A DNA stretch of 64,000 nt from Aradus depressus. Taxonomy: Eukaryota > Arthropoda > Insecta > Hemiptera > Aradidae. This document shows positions 20,966-31,945 of the stretch, piece after piece (the first letter of the stretch is position 1; every line of letters begins with the position of its first letter). Both the position numbers and the translations under genes were made by a program. The stretch spans positions 496,001 through 560,000 of the forward strand of contig OY759225.1 of assembly GCA_963662175.1 (NCBI GenBank). Reading direction: 5' to 3'. The notes beneath the pieces are model-generated. The model was not told the DNA's origin, made no database searches, and saw nothing but the letters and a program-made list of their open reading frames with translations.

Positions 20966-21279
20966 AGGGCGCCGGTGGTATGCATGCTTGCTTAATGAGA
21001 CCAAGATTGCAGGTTCAAAACCCGGCCGAGGTTCTTAGTTTATTTTATCTGGAAGGTAAAAAAAACTAAAGCACACCGTCTTTCGGATGGGACACGATGG
21101 TCCCGAGCCTGTGCGATGTCAGATACTCGTTAAAGACCACTAACCTAGATGGATAAAAATTTAGGGTAGACAAAATTTAGGACTCCCCTCATGTCCACCA
21201 GTGTGACGAAAGAGCGCTCTAGTAGTAGGCGATATTAACTTTGTAGGTAAAGCCCGGGCATGAGTCATAATAACTAACG
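20966..21279 (+). mobile_element. SINE-1, copy 4, 16-bp TSD
   Basis: Flanked by GTTGAGATCATACTAA (20950-20965) and the same sequence with one mismatch (21280-21295). The tRNA-like head is slightly decayed, with box A broken at GCCGGTGGTATGC and box B GGTTCAAAACC. The central block and the GGGCATGAGTCATAATAAC tail are intact. Confidence 0.92.
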
Positions 21280-21414
21280 GTTGAGATTATACTAAGGATA
21301 CATTCTGAGTTATGGTGTTAGCAAATTTCCCCAGCAAGATAATACAATGACACGGATGACGTAAAGTTAAAGTATGAATAAACTGAAATCTGCGATAAGA
21401 CAAAAAATAAGTCG

Positions 21415-21515
21415 TAATATATAGTAATTAATAAATAGTAATATATAGTAATTAATAAATAGTAATATATAGTAATTAATAAATAATTAGTAATATATAG
21501 TAATTAATAAATAAT
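21415..21515. repeat. AT-rich 23-28-bp tandem repeat
   Basis: Four copies of TAATATATAGTAATTAATAA with a variable spacer. Confidence 0.9.
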
Positions 21516-21517
21516 TC

Positions 21518-21630
21518 ACCGACAATGTACTTCCCAGCACGAATTAATGAAATCAGTTTTCAGTCTCTGGCTAAAATTTCAATTGTTGACTTACATTGGG
21601 GCCTTCTGATTCCTCATATTAAATTAGTAA
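21518..21630 (-). repeat. dispersed repeat R fragment (reverse)
   Basis: The reverse complement carries AATATGAGGAATCAGAAGGC, 'CCCAATGTAAGTCAAC' and 'GGGAAGTACATTGTCGGTG', all R blocks. Confidence 0.65.
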
Positions 21631-22302
21631 TAATACAGAGAGCCGTTGGATGGAAGAAGCCTATGTAGGGAGTAGGTGGGACCAGTCAGTGTCAACTAGG
21701 ATAGATCAGGCCAGGCGCACTTCGTAATATGAAATAGTATTGCCAGCATAATTAATATGTTATTATATAAGGTAATTACGATTTTATTTTTTTTTTGTGT
21801 TGATCTAATACAAGAAAAGAAAATACAAATAAATAAACTAAGAGAAATTAATAAATGAATATATAAGTAATACAAAATAATGATTAAACAAAAGGTAGAT
21901 TCGACAGATCTTAAAAAAGGATATCTGGCGAGGAGCTCTGCCAAAAAAATTAAAATTAAACCTCTTTATAAAATAATGTTCTTGAACTTGAAACACTTTT
22001 TATGATTACATATTTTATTTTTGAACAATGAGAAAAAAATTATATTTTTTAATGGAGGGTTTCCTGTAGCATAAACACTTTTAGTTGAAGTTTAAATTAT
22101 TTTATTGTTTCTATTGTCTTCGAAAAGTGGGGAAGGCATTAAAAAAATTAATTTCTATGTGAGTTATATGCTTTTCTCAAAAAGAGAGCAGCAATGTTTA
22201 GATATTCGAAAATCTGTATTGTTGCTGGTGTCTTAATCATGACGAATATTATTAAGAGAGAATTTTTTTAGCACACATTTAAGCAAATGTGATACACCAA
22301 TA
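21631..22302. other. no gene recognised
   Basis: AT-rich. The block AGCAATGTTTAGATATTCGAAAATCTG near 22188 resembles 24465-24490 (AACAATCTTCAGTTATTCGAA), suggesting another old dispersed repeat. Confidence 0.45.
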
Positions 22303-22314
22303 AATAAAATTATA

Positions 22315-22644
22315 GGGTTAGGGTTTATGACTCATGCCCGGGCTTTAACTACGAGGTCATATCGCCTACTACCAGAGCGCTCTTTCGTCACTCTGGTGGA
22401 CATGAGCCCGACTCTACTGTGGGAGTCCTAAATTTTGCCTACCCTAAATTTTTTAATCACCTAGGGTAGGGGTCTTTAACGAGTACCTGACATCGTACAG
22501 GCTCGGGACCATCGCTTAACGTCCCATCCGAAGGACGGAGTGCTTAAGTTGATTTTACCTCCCAGATAAAATAAACTAAGGGCCTCGGTCGGGTTACGAA
22601 CTCAGAAGTCAAGCATGCATGCCACTGAGCTACCGGCGCCCTCT
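22315..22644 (-). mobile_element. SINE-1, copy 5 (reverse), 12-bp TSD
   Basis: Flanked by AATAAAATTATA at 22303-22314 and 22645-22656. The reverse strand starts GAGGGCGCCGGTAGCTCAGT with box A intact, keeps most of box B, and has the full central block and tail. Confidence 0.93.
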
Positions 22645-22739
22645 AATAAAATTATATATATATTGAAAGAGAAATCATTCATTATGATGATAATCAGCTA
22701 ATGATATTATTATTATTTATTTTTAATGGCCTCATGAAG

Positions 22740-24140
22740 CAAATTAGTCATGACTCCAGTTGTAAGGAAGGGTTGTTAAATAAAGGGGCATCTTATGGAG
22801 GTAATGGGGGTACCATATGGAATCTGAAGAAGAGGAGCCCGAGAAGGAACCAGGGGCCGAGAGGTGGGCAGGAAAATGTAAAACTATATTGTTCTATTAA
22901 TGATTTTGTGAGAGGGATTTTAGAATATCTTAAAAGTTGTTGCAAACCAATGGGTAAGGGTAAATTATTGCCAACAATAACTTCGAAAATGGAGTCACGG
23001 AAGCTTTTGGTGAGAGGGCGAGCGAGGATCACATGATTAGAATCAGCTGTATATTGAGGATCACAGGTATAACTTGTTGATTCCAGGAGATGGATTTTAA
23101 ACAGATGGAAAGGAAGTCTGGTATGGTTAAACCTGAATCTGCATATAGTTGTGAAGTAGGATCGCGAATCGCAGAGGTGAGAGAACCAGGGTTTGAATTG
23201 CTCCATAAAGTGCCCCTTTATTTAACAAAGAACTACTTAGTATAATCCCGTTGCCAGTGACAAAGGTTATACTTCCTGATATAGGCTGCAATGTCATCGT
23301 GCCTGAGGAAATTCTTTTGAGATCGGCCCGAGGTTGAGGCCTCCTTGGCCAGCCTGTCCACCGCCTCATTATATTCTATGTTGCTGTGACCTTTTATCCA
23401 AATAAGAAACACATGTATCTGGTGTCGATGTAGCTCAGTTAATCGATGAGAAATATCGAAGTGGATCGTTACATCTGGAATCCATTTGCTGTAGTGTCTT
23501 GAGGACACTCTGGCTATCAGAGTAGGTAGATGATAATATTAGGGGCGAGATTCTCTTCATATTAATACGTTTCTAATATGGCTAAACCCTCAACGGTGAA
23601 GATGGAGAATATGTTTTGCAGTTTGAACTTCCTAGCATTATTGGGGTCCAAGAAGGCTACACCGACAACGCGCTCGCTTTCAGTATACAGAGACATCGCA
23701 TGAGAGCAATATCCTTTTCGCCAACCAGTCTCTAGATATGTAGGATAACAAGACCAGTAGTGATAAGGTCTGGGTTGCTGAATGGGAGTCGCCAATCATG
23801 TTCGTATCTACATCAACATTGGTGGGTGTAGAGAGCATAGCACCAAAACAAATTCTCAATGATTTGTATTGTAGCCGATCCAGCTTTATAAGATGGGTTT
23901 TGGCAGCATCTCCGAAGAGCATGTAAGCATAGTCCATTCTAGACAATATAAGGGCTCGATATAAGAGAAGTGAAATAGCGGGGATCCATACCTTATTCGA
24001 CTGACGCTTCTGATGATGTTTAAGGCTCTCTCCCCGAGATCGAGGACGAGACGAATGTGTTCCCTCCATAGGAGTTTATTATCCACAACAATGCCAAGCA
24101 ACTTGAACTCTTTGACAACTGAAAAGGGCAAAGTTGTATA
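22740..24140 (-). pseudogene. LINE remnant (I/R1-like) with RNase H
   Basis: Read on the - strand, frames broken by shifts and stops give three parts in order. About 24131-23560 is an RT C-terminal region (KEFKLLGIVVDNKLLW, later LLLYRALILSRMDYAYMLFG). About 23500-23240 is RNase H, ending in IWIKGHSNIEYNEAVDRLAK (compare the family pattern WxxGHxxxxxNExADxLAK). About 23206-22860 is a C-terminal region with TICRFRFNHTRLPFHLFKI and a His/Asp-rich tail. RNase H after RT is typical of I-group LINEs; the exact clade is unclear. No endonuclease part was seen, so the copy is 5'-truncated and dead. A 30-bp segment near 22774 is repeated inverted near 23200-23230. Confidence 0.8.
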
Positions 24141-25067
24141 TTCTCTGATGATAGAAATATAAATAAAAATACCTATTTAAAAAAATACATAAATGATCAA
24201 AGAAAACTATGACATAAAGAGTGCGTAGGTGATTAAGTCTTCAATCAACTAGTACGTCTCGAGGCCATTGCCGCCTCAGCCTCCGAACATGAACATTAGG
24301 AAAGGTTCTTGTCGCAAGTCTGCGGACTAAAGGATTAGAGTGGAGGAAAAGCGTAAAATGGAATTTTCTATAACGGGATTTAATTACATCCCTTACAAAG
24401 GAAATCTGCTGAATTGCTTCTCTTATGGGAATTAATTCCTTTATGAGCTATACTTTTTTCAAAAAGAGAGAAACAATCTTCAGTTATTCGAACACCGTCT
24501 TTCTTCTTGGTATCTTAATGGTGACTGGTATTGTTAAGAGGGAAAATATATGTACTTTTTCTAATACCATTAATGATTGAAAGAAAGACAAAACCCCAGT
24601 CAACCATCCTAGTAGCTAGCTAGTGTAAGCTAAGAGAGACAGACAGACTAGAGCTGGGGTGTGGCTGACCCGCTCAACTAAGAGGACCGTTACTGAAGAC
24701 ACAAATCCCGGTCAGTTGTCCGTCTCTACAAGGCAGTTCCCATGCCAACCCAATTAGCAATGTTGATTAACCCTCCTTAGCACTATCCTTAGTTTTCCAT
24801 GGTCAGGATTTCAACCAAATATCTATGAGTTAATAGAACTGTCAAATATGTTTAATAAACTAAAACCACGCTTACAGATCACTCCCTCCAGGGGCATACC
24901 TTGAGGGGGGGGGGGGGGGGGGGGTATGAAGGATCAATCCCCCCGAAATAAAAAAAAAAATTGTGCTTTTTGTAAATAATAAAACTATTTTTACTTGCAT
25001 GGAATAATTTATTGTCATAAAACATTTACCTACTAGAGATCATGCGGACAGTTTTAAGGACCTGCAC
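24141..25067. other. no gene; G-run 24905-24924
   Basis: No exon recognised. A 20-nt G-homopolymer is followed by GTATGAAGGATCAATCCCCCC, resembling 5170-5200 and possibly an old transposon end. Confidence 0.45.
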
Positions 25068-26665
25068 ATGCCATTTTATCTTCTTCCTGGCAGGACACTC
25101 AAACCAATCTAAATATTCTACATAAATATTGCCAACTCAATAGATTAACACTTAATGCTAAAAAAAACCAAAGTATTAACATTTCACAAGGGCGGTCGCA
25201 CCTCTAAGTTTAAACCTCTTAAATATGATAACTCTGTAATAGAAATAGTAAATCCCTTCATTTATTTAAGTTCCTTTTCACAATTCAGGTACTTTTCCAA
25301 ATCAATTAAATATTTTCTTTCTAAAAGTTTAGCTGCAAATGCTATAGTTATGAAAACATTGTGTAATGCCAAATCTGATTCATGGATATCTAACTGTCAT
25401 TTATATGATTCCATTTCTCAAAGTACACTCCTATATTTATCCGAGATCTGGGTAATTGGTTATGGCTCAATTATTGAGCGTGGGCAATTAAGTTTCTTAA
25501 AAAGCTCATATGTCTACCATTAACTACCCCTGATGCGTATGTCCGAGTGGAGACCGGTAGGGTTCACACGAGTAGTAAAATTATCAAATGGTGGACCAGT
25601 CTACTTAATCTAAGTGATGAAACATTCCCTAAAATGTGCTATAATAGACTAATAGAGCTTTCTGATTCTTCTAATATGCCTTTTAATTGGACCCTTGAAC
25701 TAAGAAATATCCAGTCTTCTAAAGGAGCTTATGACGTCTGGAAATCTCAAAATGCTAAAATTGTAGAAAATGAATTTAATAATTTAACCACTTCATTCCA
25801 AAATAATCTCATCAGTAAAGATGTTGAAAAATTCCTCAACTCCAAGTATAACTTATATTATAGAAATAATATTTATATTACTATTTTCATATTATGTGCT
25901 CTTTTGGTTCTGTGAGTTGCCATATGTTATCTAATTGTCATATCAATAAAATTAGAGCAGTAGGTCAGTTACGTTTGGCTTCTAAACATCAGTTTATATA
26001 TAAATAAAGAAAAAATTATTTTTGAAAAGGATCAATGCAGATGTTGTTCTAGAGAACTCAAAGAAGATATTGTTCATTTTTTATTAAACTGTCCTTTGTA
26101 TAATAATATTAGAGAAAGATATTTATCTAAATATATTAAAAACTCTGATGAAGATGAAAGTAATACTATTAGAATATTAGAGATTGTTTCTATAGAGCAA
26201 ATTAATTATGTCTATTACTATATTCTAAATTCTATTAATTTAAAAAAAAAACATTTAAAAAAATTAACTTACAATGAAATTAAAATTAAGAATAGAGGAC
26301 AAAAAAATAATAAAGATAATGAAAAATGAATTAAAGTTGAGATTTTCATATTAAGTTTTTGTTAAATACTTGTTATTTACAGTTTAAGTACAAAGTGGTT
26401 TGACTTAATGTTTATTACTTTGGTTTTATTTAAAGTCATTATAATATGTATATGTGTACGTATGAAAGTATAGGTATATTTTTTTTGGCTGTATGCATAC
26501 AAGTTAATGTGCGCATTTATTATAATATTTAGGTATTTAGAAATTTATTAAGATGTAATATTCTTACTTTATTATTATATCGGATGTATATTCAAATTGT
26601 ACCCCAACTCTCTACAATAAGCCTTAATAGGATTCAATTTAGTAATAAATAAATAAAATAAAATA
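25068..26665 (+). pseudogene. 5'-truncated LINE, RT C-terminus and zinc-finger tail
   Basis: A degenerate + strand reading begins with an RT thumb segment containing LNILHKYCQLNRLTLNAKKT and KVLTFHKGGRTSKF (about 25100-25200). It continues with VMKTLCNAKSDSWISNCHLY and ends with a Cys/His cluster CRCCSRELKEDIVHFLLNCP (about 26035-26095). Three main open stretches (25155-25523, 25547-25915, 26096-26329) are separated by frameshifts or stops. The 3' end is an AATAAATAAATAAA-type tail at about 26643-26665. No RNase H was seen. The clade is uncertain (CR1/RTE-like organisation possible). Confidence 0.72.
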
Positions 26666-27300
26666 TTCCACGTAAGAAAATTGTTTCTAATAGGCACTTT
26701 TATTTTTTTATATCATGTAAATGTTATCAATATGTTTTGTTAATTTTTTTAGAGGTACTTTCATTCTCAATCACAATTTTTGACGTTTCATATTCCCATT
26801 ATCCCCTTGTATCTTTTATTCACTACTTTGGGTTGGAATCAGATATAAAACACACAATCCATTTATTTCATTTGAACTCGATAAAATATCTGTATATCAG
26901 ATTGGCATCCCTGCAAAGCCGTGTAATGCCTCCTCTGTTGACTGTGAATACTGCAACATGGGTTAATCTACATTAGTAATAGAAGGGGTCAACAAATAAC
27001 ATGCTCCCTCCAACAGTAACAGTTTTACTCACATTTATTTATTCATTTATTCTATACAAGTAAAATTGTCATGTCTGGTCATATATCTAGTCAAAATATT
27101 GATTTTTAGTTCTATTTTTATAGATTTAACGTTTCTTGGTCAAAGATCCTATACGAAACTAACAAGTGCAACCCATTTCCGCGTAGCAACGAATAATAAA
27201 GTATTTTTTTATTATTGGTAATTTTTATTAAAAATGATAAAAGTAAAGAAATTAATAAAATATGTGTCACGAGGCCATGAAGAACTTTCTTATACCAACC
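26666..27300. other. no gene recognised
   Basis: AT-rich with short frames only. Confidence 0.45.
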
Positions 27301-27319
27301 AAATCTCTTTCTCCCCATT

Positions 27320-27476
27320 CGTCTTTTCAAAATCATTTTACTCTGGCATTACTGGGTATAAGAAAGTCACTCACAAAATTACGCTATTCAATGAAACAAA
27401 GAAATACCGCTGACGCCAAATCATTAGTTGCATAAACCCAGTAATGCTAGATTGAAACGATTTTGCAAAGGGCGAG
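27320..27476. repeat. inverted repeat, about 40-bp arms
   Basis: The stretch around GGCATTACTGGGTAT (27350) and its complement around ACCCAGTAATGCTAGA (27438) extend outward as TTTTCAAAATCATTT against AAACGATTTTGCAAA. This gives imperfect arms of about 40 bp with an inner spacer of about 75 bp. Both flanking frames read a related peptide (PSNAR.K) outward, so it looks like two inverted copies of one old repeat. Confidence 0.65.
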
Positions 27477-28366
27477 CGGTAGAGAGAGTGATGTGTAAAC
27501 GTGGTTGGTTAGGTCCCCACAACAACAAGAAGGTAAACAACGTATTGTTGACCTACGAAACACTTCATTGTTTAACCAAATTACATTTCTCTGTAATATT
27601 TTTACAAATCTTCATGCGAAACATTTTTTTTATTAAAACAATAAAAACACGTGGTGTCTCAGCGACATATATTAAAAAGAATTTTAGAATTGATTTTAAG
27701 TCACAACACATCTATTATGTAGGTCCCCCCCACCAACCCAATTGTATTGTTCTCGAAACAAAATTGCTGAAGAAATTTGTTCTTCAAAACAAGTGTAACA
27801 ATTATTTTGTTTTCAATTAAGTCGCTTAACAGAGGAAATAGTTTGTGTCAACCTGACTTAGTCATCTGACTGAATTCTCATACATTATTTACTAATAATG
27901 GCAACTCGAAAAAAGAAGTTATTAAAAAACAATCTAAGGTGCAATTAGATGATAACAGCAGTTGGCAAACAAAAAAGAAGAGAGTGGAGGGTTTTATATA
28001 ACGTCCTGAGGAGGCAGCTTCTTGTGATAGAACTTCTTAGACGGAAAATACAACCTCTACTCATGTCTTTGTTTAACAAAATTAACATTCTTTGTTCTTG
28101 TAACTGAAATAATAGTGATTCTAATAGAATTCTTCATGTTATGCATCTTCGTTAGAGCTAAGTTGACTAATCTTACTATTCTTGGTGAACAGTTTCCTTT
28201 ATTATAAAGAATATTCCCAAAAATCCATAAAGAGTACAAGATAATCTAAGATTTTTTTTTTTAGCTGAAATCAGATCTGTAATTTAAATTTCTGTTTCAC
28301 TTGTAATTTTCATAACATACCTAATTTTTTATTGTTTCTGGGAATTACACATACTCGGGTTCAAAT
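27477..28366. other. no gene recognised
   Basis: A 130-codon + strand frame (27428-27820) has no recognisable domain. A lysine-rich peptide could start at 27898 but is soon closed. Likely decayed mobile DNA. Confidence 0.4.
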
Positions 28367-28538
28367 TATACACTGCCCGACAGAAAAAATCGGCGCGCTC
28401 TGAACATTTCATGTTTTGTTATAGTAATTTTGTTTTTTAGGAACAAATATAGTTTAGAGTGCAGCAAATTTTATAAGGAATTAGGAAATAAAATAAAAAT
28501 GCTTGGAAAACTAAAGAAATTTATACAAATTATCAAAA

Positions 28539-29215
28539 TTTTTTTTTTATCTTATTAAAGTTGGTCGCAACACTTGCATTCCAACAGCCAGCTACCAAGA
28601 GGACTTGATAGATAGTATAATTCAGCGAAATTTAAAAACAATTAATATTATGATTATTATCAATGAATGTTATGGGGACATTATGATTTTGTTTCAAGAA
28701 GTGGGCGGTTGCAGTTTGGGATTATAGTAAGTCACGGTTCCACCTCTTCAATTTCCTGGGAAGATTGTGTGGCAAGTGTGGTGAAGAAAGTGAGTGGATG
28801 TATGGATTTGGGTGTGAATGCAATTTGCTATGGAAACGTCTGTAAAGGTCAAGAATAGTGTCGGGTACTGTGTTTATCATGAGTGTTCTGTTACTTACGT
28901 ACGGTGGACATTGTGTAATGAGTCTGAGTGTCTTTGACTGGAAAACCTGGATACGTTTCAGATTAGATATTTTAGCCGAAACATAGATTTGTGAGCCATA
29001 CATCCAGAGTCGCTTTAGCAGGAATGTGTAGTAGTTTCGCTTTTGTGTTCAGGGTAATTTTGAATGTCTGATCTGAAGAGAATAAAACATTTTAAATGGT
29101 TTGTTTAGTGTATTACGTATGAGGGTTCCATGTCAGTCGTCCATGTCCAGCGTAAGTCCTAAATATGTGACGGTGTTAGTCTGAAGGAGGATGCGGACCA
29201 CTGCCTCTCGGTCGA
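28539..29215 (-). pseudogene. Jockey-type LINE 3' fragment
   Basis: The - strand reads VTYLGLTLD, then after a break MYGSQIYVSAKISNLKRIQV and QSKTLRLITQCPPYVSNRTL, ending KLKRWNRDLL. This matches in order the C-terminus of the full Jockey ORF2 at 60564-63266 (ILRTITQCPYYVSNITL; RWPRDLLP). The T-run at 28539-28548 is the poly(A) tail of the - strand element. The same LINE family recurs at 54593-55086. It is inserted in the Tc1-type element. Confidence 0.85.
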
Positions 29216-29459
29216 CCTGAACCCTGCCTCCTTGCGTACTGCCCTGTCTACCTATACCGTTGGATGCCCTACGGATTGTTGTTTCCGGCAGACCTAAAGC
29301 ACGCGCCGCGTAACGCTGGCTACGCCCATCTTCCACCAGAGCCACAGCACGGGCCACTTGTTCAGGTGTCATCACTAATTTAACAAGAACAGATCTTTCT
29401 CGGACAAAATCGCAAAAGAAACTTGTGAAAGATGCAAAATACAGAGGATAAAAGACCAT
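29216..29459 (-). pseudogene. Tc1-like transposase N-terminal fragment
   Basis: The - strand frame contains MTPEQVARAVALVEDGRSQR followed by YAARALGLPETTIRR, a paired-type helix-turn-helix usual at the start of Tc1-like transposases. After about 50 residues it runs into an unrelated Jockey RT segment at the insertion junction, giving a fortuitous chimeric frame of 108 codons. No DDE domain is left. Confidence 0.75.
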
Positions 29460-29643
29460 TGTCGTGTTATCGAAAATTCATGAGATTCAAAAGCCTCGAT
29501 AGTAAATACAGGGAGGATTAATTTCTCCCTATAGTTTCCCTAACTGTTTACACATCCTAAACAATATTTGATCCAAACAAAAAAGAGTTACAACAAAAAA
29601 ATCAAATTTTCTGAGTGTGCCGGTTTTTTTGTGCAGGAGTGTA

Positions 29644-30299
29644 TATTATTCATTTATTTCTCTAGACCAACTTACAGAAAGTTACATATTGTTAGCATAA
29701 ACGTGACAAACAGAAACAAAATAAATTGTAATTAAATAAATAATATACATACATGTACATAATAAATTAATATTAATAATAAAGTATATAATGTTTAAAC
29801 CAAATTAGAAAGATATGTATAAATAATCGAATTATAGTAAGTTATATGTAATAAATAATAGTATTTTTTTAAATTATTTATTCGTTAAAGTCCATTAGCC
29901 AACTATATCTCGATTATTTATGAATCTGTCCTTTTTGGACCTTTTTTCTCAAATTTCAAAGTTTTGCCATAACTGAGCAATGACACTTTCCATGATTACT
30001 TTATTTTTTTAATTAACTTTGTGTCCAGTATTTCTAAATTATTGAAAAGTTATTTTTTTTTAATTGTTTCTTTCCGGGTTTCCCACAAATAACAAAATTT
30101 TGATAATTACAATAATCACCAATTTGGTGAATTTTCTCGGAGATCCTTATACTTTTTTTCATTATAATTGCTTTTAAACATTTTCTTATTTTATCACCTT
30201 TATTTGTATGATGGCTGCTTCAATTATTTTTTCTTAAATGAATAGAAATAAATAAATAATTAATTTTCATTACCAGCAGCCTGGATCAATTTAATTCGC
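29644..30299. other. no gene recognised
   Basis: Very AT-rich with no conserved frame; abuts the Harbinger target site. Confidence 0.5.
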
Positions 30300-30302
30300 T
30301 TA

Positions 30303-30328
30303 TGGTGGGTTGCACCAACCAGGATCAA
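30303..30328. repeat. Harbinger left TIR
   Basis: 26 bp, identical to the complement of 36053-36078, preceded by TTA. Confidence 0.97.
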
Positions 30329-30540
30329 ACGAAGGTTTGATCCTGGATCAACTGCTTTGATCCACCTTTTCTGTCTCACCATTACTGATCCAGGATCAAC
30401 ATCAGACTTTGATCCTGGATCTTGATCTTCCTGGATTAACCAACAATTTTTGTTGCACCATCCTAGATCAAGCAATTAATCCGAAGAAAAGGGTCTGTGA
30501 TCCCGGATCAAATTTGATACCCCAGTTAGGTAAGATCAAA
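30329..30540. promoter_or_regulatory. Harbinger subterminal GATCC-rich region
   Basis: At least eight copies of TTGATCC/GGATCAA-type motifs in both orientations within 200 bp, plus a TIR-like TGTTGCACCA at 30450. The other end (35940-36052) has a similar cluster. Clustered subterminal repeats are candidate binding sites for the Myb-like protein or transposase; that role is inferred. Confidence 0.6.
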
Positions 30541-30605
30541 TACCAGGATTAATTAGTTGTTGCTAAAGTCATTCCAATTTTTAAAAAATTTTCAAGTTTT
30601 CAATT

Positions 30606-31675
30606 ATGTCTGATGTTGAGTCAATAGAGAATCTTGAGGAATGGTTAAATAGTGTTGAAGAAATTGACGAGGATACATCACATTTCGTTCCTCGTGTGAT
30701 TCGAGAGAGGCGAGATTTATTTTCTGAATTTGATGACGGAAAATTTAGACAGAGGTATAGACTGTCCAGGACACATGTTTTAACATTGTTTACATCTATA
30801 CAAGGGGGACAGATGCAAGAAATAAGCCTATTTCTCCCATGAACAGGCTACTAATTACGCTGAGATACTATGCTACGGGAAGCTTTCAGATGACAATATC
30901 TGACATAGCTTGGATTCATAAATCCACAGTGAGTAGGATAATTAAGCATGTTACACACCTAATAGCTTGTTTAAGAAGGACTTTTGTGACCATGCCTGAA
31001 AATCAACAGGAATTGAGAGAAATAAAACAAAAGTTTTTTCTCATCTCCAGGTTACCAGGTGTGATTGGGGCTCTTGATTGCACCCATATCCCCATTTTAA
31101 GGCCTCCAGGGCGAAATGCTGAACTTTACCGTAATCGTAAGGGTTATTTTTCGTTGAATGTACAGTGTATTTGTGACTCACAATTGAAATTTATGAACAT
31201 TGTGGCACGCTGGCCTGGCTCAACCCACGATAGCACTATATTTAACCACTCTGCTATACGTGCACGGTTCGAAAATAATGTGTATGATGGTTACTTATTG
31301 GCAGATGCAGGATATGAATGTACTCGACATACTCTGACACCAGTTTCTAATCCTAGTACTGCTGCAGAGCAAGCATATAATAATGCACACACCAAAACAA
31401 GGAACACGATTGAAAGATGTTTCGGTGTTTGGAAAAAACGCTTTCCTTGTCTTGCTAGTCCTATTCGCCTCAATCTAAAAACAACATTGGCTGTAATAGT
31501 CGCTACATCAGTTCTCCACAATATCTGCTGTGAAGCAGGAGACACTTCGCCTCCGCAACAAGATGATGAAACTCCACATTATTATGAGCAGCCAGTTGCT
31601 GTTTTTGAAGGAAGCCAAGCTCAAGCATCTCGAGCCTTACGAAGATCTCTCATACTGAATGTGTTCCAAAGGTAA
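30606..31675 (+). pseudogene. PIF/Harbinger DDE transposase, one frameshift
   Basis: The first 79-codon frame (30606-30842) begins MSDVESIENLEEWLNSVEEI and carries the N-terminal region ending in RYRLSRTHVLTLFTSIQGG. The second (30839-31675, 278 codons) continues with NRLLITLRYYATGSFQ and a helix-turn-helix segment. The nuclease domain follows with GALDCTHIPI (first Asp), RWPGSTHDSTIF (second Asp) and NTIERCFGVWKKRFP (Glu). All three catalytic acidic residues are present. The two frames are offset by one base at the G-run near 30804-30808, consistent with loss of one G. Overall length (about 355 codons) is normal for HARBI1-type transposases. Either a recent inactivating mutation or a base-calling error in the homopolymer would explain the break. 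It is transcribed away from the left TIR. Confidence 0.93.
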
Positions 31676-31945
31676 TAGTGGCAGTTGCAAGAAACAAAAA
31701 TTTGGCAAAAATCATTTAACTCAAAAAGTGGACCTTTATAAAAACAAAACTTTGTAGTTAAAGAATTTATAAAAATTTAATTATATTATTACGAGAATGT
31801 ATGGAATATGAAAAAATAATATACATTTGAAATCTTGACAATTTATTAATCTTTAGAAGCTATACTAATTTTTGTAAACTTTTACATTACATGTAAAAGT
31901 TTAAAAAAAATAGTATAGCTTCTATTATTTTATACAAAAATAATT
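31676..31945. other. convergent 3' region of the two Harbinger genes
   Basis: AT-rich spacer between the transposase stop and the Myb-like stop. It includes a hairpin around TAAAAGTTTA (about 31875-31910) with arms matching AGAAGCTATACTA...TAGTATAGCTTCT at 31856-31923; this could act in 3'-end formation for both convergent transcripts. Confidence 0.6.

Larger units (their letters stand above)
28371..29641 (-). mobile_element. Tc1/mariner-type element split by a LINE fragment
   Basis: Terminal inverted repeats start CACTGCCCGACAG at 28371 and CACTCCTGCACA at 29641 (reverse strand), then share AAAAAA.CGGC.C.CTC.GA. Both ends are flanked by TA (28369-28370, 29642-29643), the Tc1/mariner target. 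The transposase N-terminal helix-turn-helix remains on the - strand at about 29260-29375 (MTPEQVARAVALVEDGRSQR). The catalytic part is missing, and a Jockey 3' fragment lies in its place. Confidence 0.82.

Noticed and set aside
22740..24140. Endogenous virus polymerase
   Set aside because: Order of RT C-terminus, RNase H and Cys/His tail fits a LINE of the I group; no viral structural or integrase motif is present.
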